In this document: piece by piece, positions 1-12,540 of the stretch
Numbering within the stretch: the first letter of the stretch is position 1
Layout: every line of letters begins with the position of its first letter
Source of the DNA: Ananas comosus
Lineage: Eukaryota; Streptophyta; Magnoliopsida; Poales; Bromeliaceae
DNA: 64,000 nucleotides
Direction: 5' to 3'
Assembly (NCBI RefSeq): GCF_001540865.1
Contig: NC_033636.1
Coordinates: 1-64,000 of the forward strand
Notes under the pieces: model-generated
Told to the model about the DNA's origin: nothing
Seen by the model: only the letters and a program-made list of their open reading frames with translations
The model's database searches: none
Translations under genes and position numbers: made by a program

Positions 1-34
<34 letters not shown>
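1..34. repeat. (TA)n microsatellite at window edge
   Basis: Pure TA repeat that probably continues to the left of the window. It borders a piece of the TA-flanked foldback family that recurs at 55.3-56.1 kb and 58.4-59.7 kb. Confidence 0.9.
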
Positions 35-38
<4 letters not shown>

Positions 39-185
39 TAGGCTACTATACTATCTATTGTACCGGGGCTCCGATACTATAGTCTTATTTTCGATCTTAG
101 GATGTTCAAATTAATGATCAACAAATATAATTTAGGGTATATGAAGTTTTTAGGAATAAAATTTTAGCCCCGGTGGCGGGAAATA
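35..185. repeat. relic of a TA-flanked foldback MITE
   Basis: It opens with GGCTACTATACTATCTATTG, close to the terminal GGCTACTATACTCTTAT of the complete elements near 55.8 and 58.9 kb. Only one end can be seen, so it is probably truncated. Confidence 0.45.
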
Positions 186-714
186 GCAAACTTTACATTC
201 AAATAAAAGAGGCAATTAGAAACGCATTCGGTATAGAGAGGGAGGCTGGCCATGCCAGTGTTTGGATCCCTATATCCTGCAAATATCAATGCAGAAACTC
301 GCATCCAGCAAATTGAAAGATTTCGAAATTCGACAAATTGCTATTTCAAAATCCGGTAAACTAGAAAATGCCGAAATTCGACAATCGATGCGGAATACCC
401 GTATCCGGCAAACTGCTATTTCAAAATCTTTTGTTAACTCTTGTAAATATGTGATGCTTCATGGTCTGACAGGGTATTAGTGTGGTACCGTACTACCCCT
501 TTGTTGGCAGACTGCTTGAAAACCTTTTTTTTTTTTTTTTTTTTTTCTTTTCAAATGTTCTAATAATATGTTTACAGTTTCTGTCCCAACTATTTATCTT
601 TTAACGCGAGTTTCATTTGGACGATCTGAACTAGATGAAATGGAGCATTAATTTTGGGGCATATTTTGATTTCCCAATTTTTGAACTTTCATTTTCTAAT
701 TTGACGAAATTAAT
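186..714. other. non-coding stretch, no gene seen
   Basis: No coding similarity recognised. It contains a T homopolymer at 525-546. The short open frame at 262-480 has no recognisable domain. Confidence 0.5.
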
Positions 715-1052
715 CTTTTAAAAGGTTTTCATGAAATTGAGACCTACTTTTTTTGAAGGGATTTGTGTTTCCCTAAATGGTAACCCTCAATCTAATGAAA
801 TCTTGTATTGGCTTTCGGAAATTTCTTTGAAATTAGCAACCAGTATTGTCAATTGAGTCCAAAGGATCAGATAAAAGGCACATTTAAGAACAAGCCAAAT
901 GGATTGTAATAGAAAAAAGAAAGGCATACATTGAATGTCAGCATAATAACTTGCTGCCCGTACGATGACAGCAGCTCAACATCATGGAAACATGTTACGG
1001 CACTAAAATCCTCATTTTCCTCCTTCCTCACCGACATCCTCGGCCGCATTGC

Positions 1053-1604
1053 TGTGAGATCGTTGGCGCTAACTGTTAATCCCAAAAGCTCAAGCTGTTA
1101 GAAATACACAACCTATTCACTTAACATATACAGATACAACGCCCCACGGGTCTTGATTGTAACTTGGCCCAATTAGCCTCACGCCATTTCGAATATGACT
1201 CGGCCCACTCAGCCTTACACCATTTCGAATATGACTCGGCCCAACATGACCTCCCGCCACAGGACAGGATGCTGGCCCATTTAAGCCAACAATCCCCCAT
1301 TTAGTACCTGCACACATTTGCAACATGCGAGAATCGAATCCGTGACCTCTGGCTTTGATATAACTTGTGAGATCGTTGGCGCTCACCATTAATCCCAAAA
1401 GCTCGAGCTATTAAAAATACGCAATCAATTCACTTAAAGCATACAGATACAGCGCCCCACGAGTCTCCATTGTGACTCGGCCTAACCAGCCTCACGCCAC
1501 TTCGAATATGACTCGGCCCACCCAGCCTCACGCCATTTCGAACATGACTCGGCCCAACATAGCCTCCCGCCATAGGGCAGGATATTGGCCCATTTAAGCC
1601 AACA
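1053..1604 (-). mobile_element. TRIM-like LTR element (family 2)
   Basis: Two related direct repeats, 1053-1291 and 1376-1604, each begin TGTGAGATCGTTGGCGCT and end AAGCCAACA, the TG...CA form of LTRs. The 84-bp spacer ends, next to the right copy, with TTTGATATAACT. Its reverse complement resembles a degenerate initiator-Met tRNA primer-binding site (TGGTATCAGAGC), so the element reads on the minus strand. It has no coding capacity. I did not find a convincing target-site duplication. A decayed relative lies at 57370-57555. Confidence 0.6.
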
Positions 1605-1952
1605 GTCGCCTCCGCTTCGCTCTACTCCGCCGCCTCGCCCTCGTCCTGCCCTCGCGCTCGTGCACTCCTCTGTCCGTGCCTTGGTCGAGGGAGACACGAG
1701 CGAGGGTGCGGGATGAGCATGATTGGGAAGAAGACGAAGAAGAGGAGAGCAATTTGGTCATTTGTCACACCGTACCCTTATGTGAACATTTTTTATTTTT
1801 TAAGGGTGCGAAGTGTAGGTTTTTTAATAACAGAGGAAAAAATAAAAAAACGGATATTGACACAGAAGTTTTCTGTAATTTAGCCTAAATTATAAGTAGA
1901 ACTAACAGAAGTAGAATCAGCATGCATATGTTTATCAAGTTATTCTTAGCAA
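1605..1952. other. non-coding stretch in segment A
   Basis: A GC-rich patch (1605-1720) passes into AT-rich DNA. No gene, RNA or complete repeat recognised. Confidence 0.4.
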
Positions 1953-2257
1953 ATGCGGAACTTTGCCTAATGACTAGTAATTTAAATTTGTTGGCCTATA
2001 TTTCTGTCATCCTTTTCCTCTTTATTCTATTTGATACTTCAGTATGTAGTGCTTATGAATTCACTTGAAGTATTCAAACAAGTGGCATCGACATTTTTAT
2101 TGAANATGCGGAACTTTGCCTAATGACTAGTAATTTAAATTTGTTGGCCTATATTTCTGTCATCCTTTTCCTCTTTATTCTATTTGATACTTCAGTATGT
2201 AGTGCTTATGAATTCACTTGAACTATTCAAACAAGTGGCATCGACATTTTTATTGAA
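1953..2257. repeat. 152-bp tandem duplication split by one N
   Basis: 1953-2104 and 2106-2257 are the same 152 bases with one mismatch seen by eye, separated by a single N at 2105. The paralogous segment B has only one copy (from about 26366). This is the pattern expected when two overlapping contig ends are abutted, so it is probably an assembly artefact. Confidence 0.85.
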
Positions 2258-3490
2258 CCCTAGTGTTTTTTTTTTTTTTTTTTGACTTTCGGATTGTCAA
2301 GGTATGCATATTTAAACAGTATTTCTCACTCATGGTTTATATCTTTGTTGTGCTATAGGTATTTGCTGGGTTTGTGATAGCTAACCTTTCCGATCGGGTT
2401 TCTCGATTTTTGGGATGGTAGCAGAATGATGTTTGTATTCTTATGTATTCATTCTTTATACACAAACAACATTAATTCACCTCCCTTCGCAAATTGAAAG
2501 GGAGTCATTTTCTTCACAGATGGATCCCCCGGAAAAGAGATAGTTGCTTAGGCTATCATTCCCTCTCTCTCTCTCTTTTCTTCTTTTTTTTTTTTATTTT
2601 TTTTGGTATTTTTTAACTGGGTGGATAGTGTTATTGGAGCAGAAGCATTGGTATGTTTTCGTTTGTGCGGAGTGAAGTCCAAAAGCAATAAAGTAATTCT
2701 TTTTGTTCAAATTCTTTTAGACGTAGGTTGTTTTGTTGTTGTAAATGTTTGTAAAGTATGTTATAGTGTTCGTTCAAAATTTATTTATTTTTCTTGATTA
2801 CTTGAAATTTTATTGGATATGTTGTGCTTGGCTGAATGCGTATCACGCTCCGCTGTAGTCTTCTAGTTTTAATTTGTTTAGTTGTTTCCATTGAAATTTA
2901 CATTATTCTTGTGAATTTTTACATGGAAAGTTTAAACTCGCTTCTGATCTTAGTTTCCATATATTTTCCCTTCAAGAATATTGTATATTTGAGACACTTT
3001 TAGCATTTATTGTTGGCATTTTTTGTGGGCTTTTAGAATCATTCTACAGGTCACCTTTCAAATCTAATTTTTAAAGAATAGAATAATAGCTGCAGGAGAG
3101 AGATCTATATGAGGTATCAAATTTGAAGGGACCTTTGCTTTCATTCTAGCTGTTAAATATAAAATATTTTGAAATGTTGTTCTCTACATTTTAAACTTAA
3201 TTGGTTGTGTCACCAACATTTTGTTCATTTTCTTTGCGCTTCTCTTATTTAATTTTCTTTTCTTTAATTCAAATTTATGGTTGGAGCATATCCAAAAGGA
3301 TCAGTAAGCAAAGCCCTACATATTCATGTAAGGCCATAAAATTTGCAATGGCCTCAGTTTTGAAGGGTCCTGCAAAAGCTTTCTTTTTAGGGTCTCTTTT
3401 GAGGGGTGTCATCTTATGGAAACAAGGTCAGAGGTCACATTTACTGGAGAATAGATTTTTTTTTTTTTTTTTTGAATTTTGTTTTGCTAT

Positions 3491-4450
3491 GAGGTAGAAG
3501 GTGACTTTAGTGCAATTTATTAATAAAGTTACTAGATGTAGTTGAATATGTGCTTATCACTATTCTGGTACAGATTCCGCCCAATTATTCAAGTATTTAT
3601 TACCATCCCCTTTAAATTAATTTCTAACGCTTTAATAGTCCATATTAGATCGAAAAAAAAAATTATGAATTGAAAATATAAGGATCATGGATCGATTATA
3701 GCACTAATGATTAGACCTAAGCATTTTAGGTTGATGATTTGAGCCTAATAAATTATTAGTATTAATGAGTTAATCATTATATTTAGTACCAAAGCTAAAT
3801 ACTAGTTGCGACTATAAGAGTTAAGTGTTATATACTGGCAGATTGTTTAAAATCATAAAGTTGATAATATAATCCAATTATATAAATTGATGAGTTTGTG
3901 GCAGATAGTTGAAAAATTATAAAGTTGATAATATAATCCAATCATTCAAATTGACGTGTTTGTCGAAAGTTTGTAGAACTATTTGTCAGAATAGAATATT
4001 TCATAGTAATATATTGTTAATCTTGTGTAGCTAGAATACTATTGATAGTATGAGAATAGTAGTTACTACTAACTTTTCGAGCATTGGATATATAGGATTT
4101 AATCGGGGTTTCGTGGAATAGTAATAATTTAAGGATGGAAAAGTTGATAATAATCACTATTCATATACTATCCGTAGTGTACTATCTCAACTTTTGTTAA
4201 TTTGTCAACTTTGTTCTCCGAAAGGTACAGTAGGATTAGTTAATAGATATTTAATTATGGAGACATTTTGTTTTGACACACGAAGGAAAATAGGGATCAA
4301 CACTCAAATCAAGAAATATATAGTATTATATAGCATTACGTACCTAGTTTATAAGGTCAATAAGNTCCAACACATAAAACAAGTTAGCAGTATATATATA
4401 CTTAAAATGTCAAAATAATGGTGTAGGAAACAAGAGAAGTTCTCACTATA
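3491..4450. other. 3' flank of RLP gene 1, AT-rich, no gene
   Basis: AT-rich intergenic DNA with no coding signal. It holds a short imperfect tandem duplication (about 3839-3899 and 3901-3964, both containing AAGTTGATAATATAATCCAA) and a single N at 4365. Confidence 0.5.
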
Positions 4451-4471
4451 TATAATGAGAAAGTTTTATGT

Positions 4472-4477
4472 TTTATT
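4472..4477 (-). terminator. putative poly(A) signal of RLP gene 1
   Basis: TTTATT on the plus strand reads AATAAA on the coding strand, about 30 nt after the stop codon. The same motif lies at the same distance after gene 2 (37719-37724). Conservation between the paralogues supports it, but plant poly(A) signals are loose. Confidence 0.4.
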
Positions 4478-4508
4478 ACACATGGTTTTCCTTATTTCTG
4501 TTGCCACC

Positions 4509-6985
4509 TCAATTCATAGAAACTAATTTATGCACAACCATTGAAACTTCTCCATACAAGAAATCAACATAACTATCCAGTCTAATGCGCACTCTCCGTC
4601 CGCAGCGAGTGCAAAACAAGAAAGCTATTGAAACCCAAAAACCTCCTATATATGCAGCTGTAGATATTGCATAGAAGATGATTCTGTCAATACAAGTAAC
4701 CTCTTTATCTTCTTCTTCAGATGATGTTGTTGTGTTTGATGAAGTAGTACATGTTCCGTCTAATGGCGGTCCGTGTAGGCCAACATTGCCTTCATAAGTA
4801 GCCTTACCAAATGTGGCAAATTGATCTCGAAAACTCGGTATGCATCCAGATAAATTGTTTTGGGCTATAGAGAACACCTCCAAGAACTTCAATTGGTCTA
4901 ATTGCCAAGGAATGCCACCACTTAATCTGTTGTTGGATATGTCAAGGCTCTCAATCTGAGATAAATTTGATAGGGCTGCAGGGATTGGACCCGTAAGTTG
5001 GTTGTAGGATAAATTTAGAGATTTAAGTCCACTAAGATTTCCAACTTCAGGTGGAATTTTTCCTGTTAACTTGTTTGCTGATATATCAATTAAGGTCATA
5101 AAAGCCAAATCAACCCCTCTATATACGTACATATTGCCTTTGGTACTAAATTTTTCCCCTTGTATTTCCTCCGAAATATTGTGCGATAACATAATAGGCA
5201 AATCTGAAGAGTCAGCAGCTATCCATTCATAGGAACCACCATCAACGGTCCATAGATCCGACAGTTGAGAGGAATATGATTCAATGATTCTGAATGCCAT
5301 TGTACCAAGGCAAGATGGTATTGATCCAGAAAAGTTGTTGTGTGATAGGTCTAATACGTGCAAATCTTGTAAGTTACACAATTGAATAGGAACCAACCCT
5401 TTGAAAGAATTTTCTCTCAGAATAAGAATCTTCATTGCAAGCTTACTTCTTATTTGCGTTGGAATTAGACCTGAAAAGTAATTTTTGCTAATGTCTAGTG
5501 CTTCAAGTTGCGAGAGATTAAAAAGAACACTTGGAACTTTTCCAGTCAAAGCATTGTTAGCCAAATTGAGATAAATGATGCTTGGAGGGAAGCAAAGAGG
5601 TAAAGAACCAGAGAAATTGTTGTAGGAGAGATCCAATAGCAGGAGCCACGTTAGATTGCATAAGCTTTGTGGAATTTGTCCATGGAAATGATTTCCTCTG
5701 AGACTAAGAAATGTCAAAAACGATGCCTTCAAAATGGTTTCTGGAATTGAACCATCTAGGTTATTGTCATGAACATCCAATAAACTTAATTCTCCTGGGA
5801 TGTTGTTTGGTATTGTTCCTGATAGCATGTTACCATCCAAGTAATTTTTACTAATGTCTAGTGCTTCAAGTTGCGAGAGATTAAAAAGAACACTTGGAAC
5901 TTTTCCAGTCAAAGCATTGTTTGACAAATTGAGATAAATTATGCTTGGAGGGAAGCAAAGAGGTAAAGAACCAGAGTAATTGTTGTAGGAGAGATCCAAT
6001 ATGGTGAGACTCACCAGATTGCATAAGCTTTGTGGAATTGAACCATCTAGGTTATTGTCATGGACATCCAATAAACGTATATCTCTTGAGATGTTGTTTG
6101 GTAATGTTCCTGATAGCATGTTACCATCCAAGTAAATGCTTACAAAATAACCTGCAGAATTTAGATTATGAATTTTCCCATACAAATTGTTATTGGAAAG
6201 CTTCAAGATGGCTAACTGGGTATTACTACTCATTAGGTGAGCTGGTACTTCACCAGTGAGATGATTGTCCGAAAGATCTAGGACCACCAACTTTGTCATG
6301 TTGACTAATGATGAAGGGATGCTTTCAATTAAATGATTGGATGAGAAGTTAAGCGCCTTCAAATTAGGAAAGACCATACTAATGTTACAAGGAATCGAAC
6401 CGCCGAGCTGATTCATGGAGATATCGATTGCGTTCATACTTTCTATGTGATGACTAGGAAGATGAATTGGTCCTGTTAACAAGTTATTTCCTAAGTTCAA
6501 GTATTCCATTTTGGTGTTATTGTTGAGCAGGCAAGTCGGGATGTTCCCCGTTAAGTTGTTGTAGGAGAGGTCAAGTACTTCGAGGTGATGTCGAGAGCAG
6601 AGAAACATAGGGGTGCGAATGGCGTTCTCATCCAGCTTACAGCTTGACAGCATAAGAATTCGCAATTGTAATTGTTGAATTGAACTCCAAGTATTAATAT
6701 GCACCTCTAGTCTCGTGTTGTTTGAGAGTATGATTCCTTCAAGCTTTGACATGTTGGCGAAAGAGTGCAGTGGAAATTTCCCATGAAGGTAGTTGTATGA
6801 AAGGTCTAGATATTGAAGTGAGACAAGCCCTCTGAAGAGATGCTTCGATATTGTTCCTTCAAAGAAGTTATGCGAAAGATCAATATGCTGAAGGGATGTC
6901 ATGTTTGCGAGAGTTGGAGGAAGAGTCCCACAGAACTGATTATATCCAAGGCGCAACTCTCGCAAGTTCTGTAGATCTCGGAGAA
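4509..6985 (-). CDS. RLP gene 1, large 3' exon (LRRs, island, TM, tail)
   Basis: Open throughout; 2,477 nt from acceptor TGTACAG to the stop. It encodes roughly 25-30 LRRs of about 24 residues with the plant-specific LxxLxLSxNxLTGxIP pattern. An island follows a SCLGTMAF segment and ends at the [19 protein letters not shown] motif. Four or so more LRRs and a C-cap lead to an acidic juxtamembrane stretch (SSEEEDKEVT). A helix starting near IIFYAISTAAYIGGFWVS is followed by a basic tail ending MVVHKLVSMN. Compared with gene 2 it has an extra internal block from a tandem duplication. There is no kinase, as expected for an RLP. Confidence 0.9.
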
Positions 6986-9900
6986 CTGTACATGATAATA
7001 AAATATACATTTTTTATCACATAATCCTTAAAAGAGGCATCTAGTAATTTTGAAATGGCTATATAGAAACCATACCTTTTAAAGAAAGTGACCCATTTAA
7101 ATAATTTTGACTCAAGTCCAAAACTTCGAGAGACATCAGATACCCCAAAGACGTTGGAATCTCTCCTATAAAATTGTTTCCACTAAGATCAAGCACCTTT
7201 AGCTCCTTTAATCCTACTAAGGCTGGAAAGAAGACACAAGAAAGGCATAAATTATGAAAAGAGAGTATTGATTACAATTTTAATAGTGCATATCTTTCTG
7301 TTGCCGCCATTGTTTAAGTTCACTTGTCTTAGGTTCGGTTGGGTGTGATTCACCGTCTTGGGTTTGATTCACCAACTCGGATGTAGTTTATTTTTTATCC
7401 ATCATTAGCATGACCCGCTGTTGACTTGGGTTTAGTTCAATTTAAGTTCGTGTCCAAGCCAGCTAGACTAAGGCTCGGCTCTAACTTATTTATATTCTAT
7501 CCTTTTTTTTTTAGAGAGAAAAGTGGTATGCTAACGTTTCAATCAATCAGAAGATGAATTAAGCTACAAAATGAAACAACTAGGACTAAAAACAAAAAAA
7601 ATGCAATGAGAGTCCCAAAGGTTCCTACAAGAGCATATCTCCACCAACATCTATCTTAAGGTGAGCTTCTTTCTACTGAAAATTCTTTTATTCCGCTCCA
7701 ACCAGATAACCCACCAAGAAGTCGTGATAGTCGTTAACTCCTTTCCGTCTAAAGTGGCCCCCTTGACTTTATGCTTATGCTGGGTTTTGTTAAATCCCAA
7801 CCATTTAAGCAGTTGATTTGGTACGACTTGGGTTAGAACCTATGTTAAGTCCATTAGCCCTTTTGGCTAAGTAATATGATTTTTTTTCCTATATTTAATT
7901 AAGAAGCCAACATTATGTCAAATCTTAGTGCACGTCAAGTTGTGATTAAAGGCTTGCGCAAGACAGAATGCACCTATCACAAAGACGATGATTTTGGTTT
8001 AATCGAACACAAATCAAACACATCATAAAGAAGGCAATTTGGATTGAGCTGTGCCTACCACGAAAATGCCGATTTTGATTTAATCGAGCCCAAATCAAGC
8101 TAACACGAATACGGAGATTTAGTTTGAACCGTGCCTATTATAACGACCAGACCCACTAGTAATAATAACTTGTTGGCTTTAAACAACTGGCCCAAAATGC
8201 TTAAATCCAGTTATTATTATTAAGATACCCAGCCTCTTGTATTCCCAATCAGAACCCCTTTTCCATAGAAAAGAATTATTATATGATATGAGATTCTAAA
8301 GGTGGCTCTTGCGGGTTAAAGAGGTGAGATTCTAGAGGTGACTTTTGCGGGTTAAAGAGGTGAGATCGTGTTAAGGAGGTGAGATTCTAGAGGTAACTCT
8401 TGTGCGTTAAAGAGGTGCTTTCCATCAAACCCATAGTATTGAGCTTTGATCCATATAGCACTTAGCTCTCACACTTTTAACTAATACCAACTGTATCAAC
8501 CAGTTCAACTAGTAATAATAACTTGTTGGGTCCAAACCATTGGCCTAAAGTGTTTAAATCTAGTTATTATTACTAGAGTGCGTGGTCTTTTATATTCTCG
8601 ATCAGTTTTCATCCGATATGAGACTATTAGGATGTTACACCTATCCTAGAGACGACCATTTTGGTTTAACTTGACCCAAACCAAATCTATCACAAAGGCG
8701 GTGTTAAAAATCGGAACGGCGAAAATAAGAGCCAAAGAAAATACTAATGCAGGAAAAAAAAAAAGAAAAAGAAAAAGTGTACCAAAATTTACGTGGTTCG
8801 ACCAACGGCCTACATTCACGAGCAAAGACGGAGCAAAAACTCTATTAATACCAAAACGCGGAGTACAAAGATTGAATCTCTCAAAAATAAGAGCCCCCAA
8901 AGAATAAAATATATAAGACGCGCGCATGCCTAGAGCATCTCCAATGAAGCACGTCCTTACAATGGGATTGGATCTGAGAGCAACAATAGAAATCCTCTTG
9001 GCCGTCCGGACCACCCAGCAACTTAGGCCACCGAGCAACTTAGACTTAATTAGTGCATGGCTTTTAATTAGTCGCACCGGCTTCATTAACTTGGCCGCAG
9101 TATATAATACACATCTCCAAACTAGAGTCTAATTATATAATTTTAGTCCAACTAAACTTCTAAACACAAATCTAATTCTAATTCAATTAGAATTAGCCTC
9201 TTACTTATAATCTATATAAGCTAAACTAGTCTAAATTATATCTTATCGTAATGAGACTAGGATTTATCCTCAATTTAGATAACTACAAATCTAAATCAAA
9301 TTTAACACGCGGCAATTTGGTTTGAATCGTCTCTATCACGAAGACGGCGATTTTGGGTTAACCGAACCCAAATTAAGCCTATCATGAAGATGACAACTTG
9401 TTTTAAGCTGAATCGGATCAAGCCAATTACAACGACGACAATTCAGTGGAAGCAAACTCGAAGCAAGACTATCACAAAGACGGCCATTCTATTTAAGCCG
9501 AATGGGATCAAGCCTATCACAAAGACGGCCATACAAGACAAATAGTTATTATTTCATTTCATTTATATTTGAAAATATCAAATTTTAAATTTTTGTACAA
9601 ATTTAAAATTTAAAATCTTAAATTTAAATTTAAATTTAAGTTATTTAAAAATAAAATTCAGTAAAAGAATTATTATTTGCAAACAGCAAAATTTTTTTGA
9701 GAAACAGCTTTACAAAATTACTTCAATAAAATCGTTTTTCATCTAAACTCAGCTAAATGCTTTACATCTTTTAACCAAAATTAATTCTCTTAAGTAAAAT
9801 CAATTCTGCAGAAATCACTATTCCGGAATTTAGGTCAAATGGACCCTATAATGATCTTAGGATCTCTTCACTTTGAAAAATAATTCAAAAAATTTCAAAA

Positions 9901-10405
9901 CAAGGCAACACTATATTTCTTTATCTCTTTCCTCAATCACTTAAGAAAGTCATCATTAAATTAATCACAATTTATTTTCTTTTCTTCCTCTATTTTATGT
10001 TTATTTTCTTTCCTCTTTTTTTTAAAAATTTAATTTTAAATTTTTTTATCTGAATAGACTGTATAAGAATGCACAATTGTAATTGTTGAATTGAACTCCA
10101 GCATAAAAAATTTTGGAGAACCATACATGATAATAAGATATAAATATTCTATCGTATAATCTTAAAAAAAGGCTGGTAATTTTGAATGAGGTATGAAAAC
10201 CATATCTTTCAAAGAAAGTGACGCATTTAATTCATGCTGACCCAAATTCAAAACTCTGAGATATGTCAGATATCCCAAAGACGTCGGGATCTCTCCTGTA
10301 AATTGGTTTATACTAAGATCAAGCACCTTTAGCTTCTTCAATCCTACTAAGGTTATAAAGAAAACACAAGAAAGACGTTAGTCAACAAGAGAATCTCTCT
10401 CTCTC

Positions 10406-10461
<56 letters not shown>

Positions 10462-12504
10462 AAATATCCTCTTTATTTTTCTCTAAGAATCGTCACCAAA
10501 TTAATCACAATTTATCTATTTTTTTCCTTCCTCCATTTCATATATTTATTTTCTATCCGCTTTTTTTTAGTTTAATTTTAATTTTTTTTTTAATCTGAAT
10601 AGATTGCATAAGAATTGACAATTCTAATTGTTGAATTGAACCATAGTTAGTTAATTCGCGATTAATACGCGAATTATACGCGTATTTTTTTAAACACGAA
10701 TTAAACGGCGAATTTCGTATTTTTCCCAAAAGGTTGAAAAAAAACGCGATTTTTTCGTCAAAAATTATTATTCGCGAATTAATCGCGATTCGCGAACAAT
10801 TCGCCCAAAAAATCGGCGATCGCCGTCGCGGACTTTATATATATACTCTCCCTCCAGGTGACACCTCACACCTGGAGGGGAGTGCGCCAGGTGCTCCGAC
10901 TTTATCGGAGCACCTGGCGCGTGTTAGGGTTGGAGGGTTTTCGGGGCTATTAAAAATGACAAGTAGAAAGGGTAAAACCTCTGCTGAGCCCGCTCCTCTA
11001 CCCTAGGCGGCGGCGCCGGGAACGAGGGCCGCGGCCGCTCCCGCCGCCTCCTGCTGCTGCTGCGCTCGCCGCTGCTCTCGCCGCCGCTGCTGCGCTCGCC
11101 GCTGCTCTGGCCGCCGCTGCGCTCGCCGCTGTTCTCGCCGCTGCTACGCTGGGAGCCGGCCNNNNNNNNNNNNNNNNNNNNNNNNNNNNNNNNNNNNNNN
11201 NNNNNNNNNNNNNNNNNNNNNNNNNNTTTTAAATATATAAATTTTATGTATTATTAATATATGTTTATTATTAATATATGAATATATTTAATCTATATAT
11301 AAAAATTATAATAATAATATATATAGTATATTAATTATTATATATTTATTATATAGCCGAATTTTTGATTCCGAATTTTTAATTGGTGAACGTATAATAT
11401 CCGTATAAATCACGTATCCGAATAATTACCGAACCCGTTTTTTAACCGTATTTTTCAACGAATTTAAAAATTAAAAGACGAATTATATCCGAATTATATC
11501 CGTACCGAATTTTTGCCGAATCCGAATTAACTAACTATGAATTGAACTACAGAATAAGAATTCACGAAGAACTATACATGATAATAAGATATACATAATA
11601 TTATATCGTATAAGCCTCCAAAGAGACATGCAGTAATTTTGAAATGGCACTATCAAAACCATACCTTTGAAAGAATGTGAAGCATTTAATTCATTCGAAC
11701 CCAAATTCAAGACTTCGAGAGATGTTAAATATCCCAAAGACATCAGGATATCTCCTGTAAATTGGTTTCCACTAAGATCAAGCTCCTTTAGCTTCTTCAA
11801 TCCTACTAAGGCTATAAAGAAGACACAAAAAGAGCGTTAGTCAACAAGAGAATCTCTCTCTCTCTCTTTCTCTCTCTATAATATCCTCTTTCTTTTTCTC
11901 TGAAAGACTTTTTTTTTTTTTTTAATCCCATGGTTCAATTTATAGTGATTTTAGGATCTCTTCATTTTGAAAAACAATTCAAAAAATTTCAAAACAAGAC
12001 AAAACAACATCTCTTTATCATTTCGTTATTAATACCCAGTTCTCTAAGGAGAATCGTCACCAAATTAATGACAATTTATCTATTTTTTTATTCCTTCAAT
12101 TCATATATTTATTTTCTTTCCTCCTTTTTTTAGTTTAATTTTAATTTTTTTTTATCCTAATAGATTGCATAAGAATTGACAATTCTAATTGTTGAATTGA
12201 ACTTCAGAATAAGAAGTCTCGAAGAACTATACTTGATAATAGATATACATAATATTATATCACATAATCCTCAAAAGTGGCATGCAGTAATTTTGAAATG
12301 ACACTATCAAAACCATACCTTTCAAAGAATGTGAAGCATTTAATTTATTCGAACCCAAATTCAAGACTTCGAGAGATGTCAGATATCCCAAAGACATTGG
12401 GATCTCTCCTGTAAATTGGTTTTCACTAAGATCAAGCTCCTTTAGCTTCTTCAATCCTACCAAGGTTATAAAGAAGACACAAGAAAGGCGTTAGTCAACA
12501 AGAG

Positions 12505-12540
<36 letters not shown>

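Larger units (their letters stand above)
715..3490. repeat. left flank of duplication unit 1 (segment A)
   Basis: Direct repeat of 25766-36000 (segment B). Matching blocks include 720-900 with 25770-25950, 1915-2620 with 26330-30650 once insertions are removed, and 2690-3440 with 30740-35990. The order and orientation are the same, and both lie downstream (3') of a minus-strand RLP gene. Segment A gives the empty site for the two large LTR insertions in segment B. No coding capacity is apparent. Confidence 0.85.
10642..11539 (+). mobile_element. hAT-type DNA transposon, gapped
   Basis: Perfect 17-bp terminal inverted repeats (CATAGTTAGTTAATTCG at the left, its complement at the right) flanked by an exact 8-bp duplication AATTGAAC at 10634-10641 and 11540-11547. 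Other array units show the unoccupied site. TIRs with an 8-bp duplication define hAT. Inside, a GC-rich segment has an open frame with MTSRKGKTSAEPAPLP followed after a stop by an Ala-rich run, possibly the start of a decayed transposase. The centre is lost in the N run 11162-11226, so its true length is unknown. Confidence 0.85.

Noticed and set aside
4509..6985. LRR receptor kinase
   Set aside because: Only a short basic tail follows the membrane helix before the stop, and no kinase motifs exist downstream.
10391..10460. CRISPR-like or regulatory spaced repeats in the arrays
   Set aside because: Simple CT and TA microsatellites in introns of a plant gene; the larger periodicity is exon duplication.
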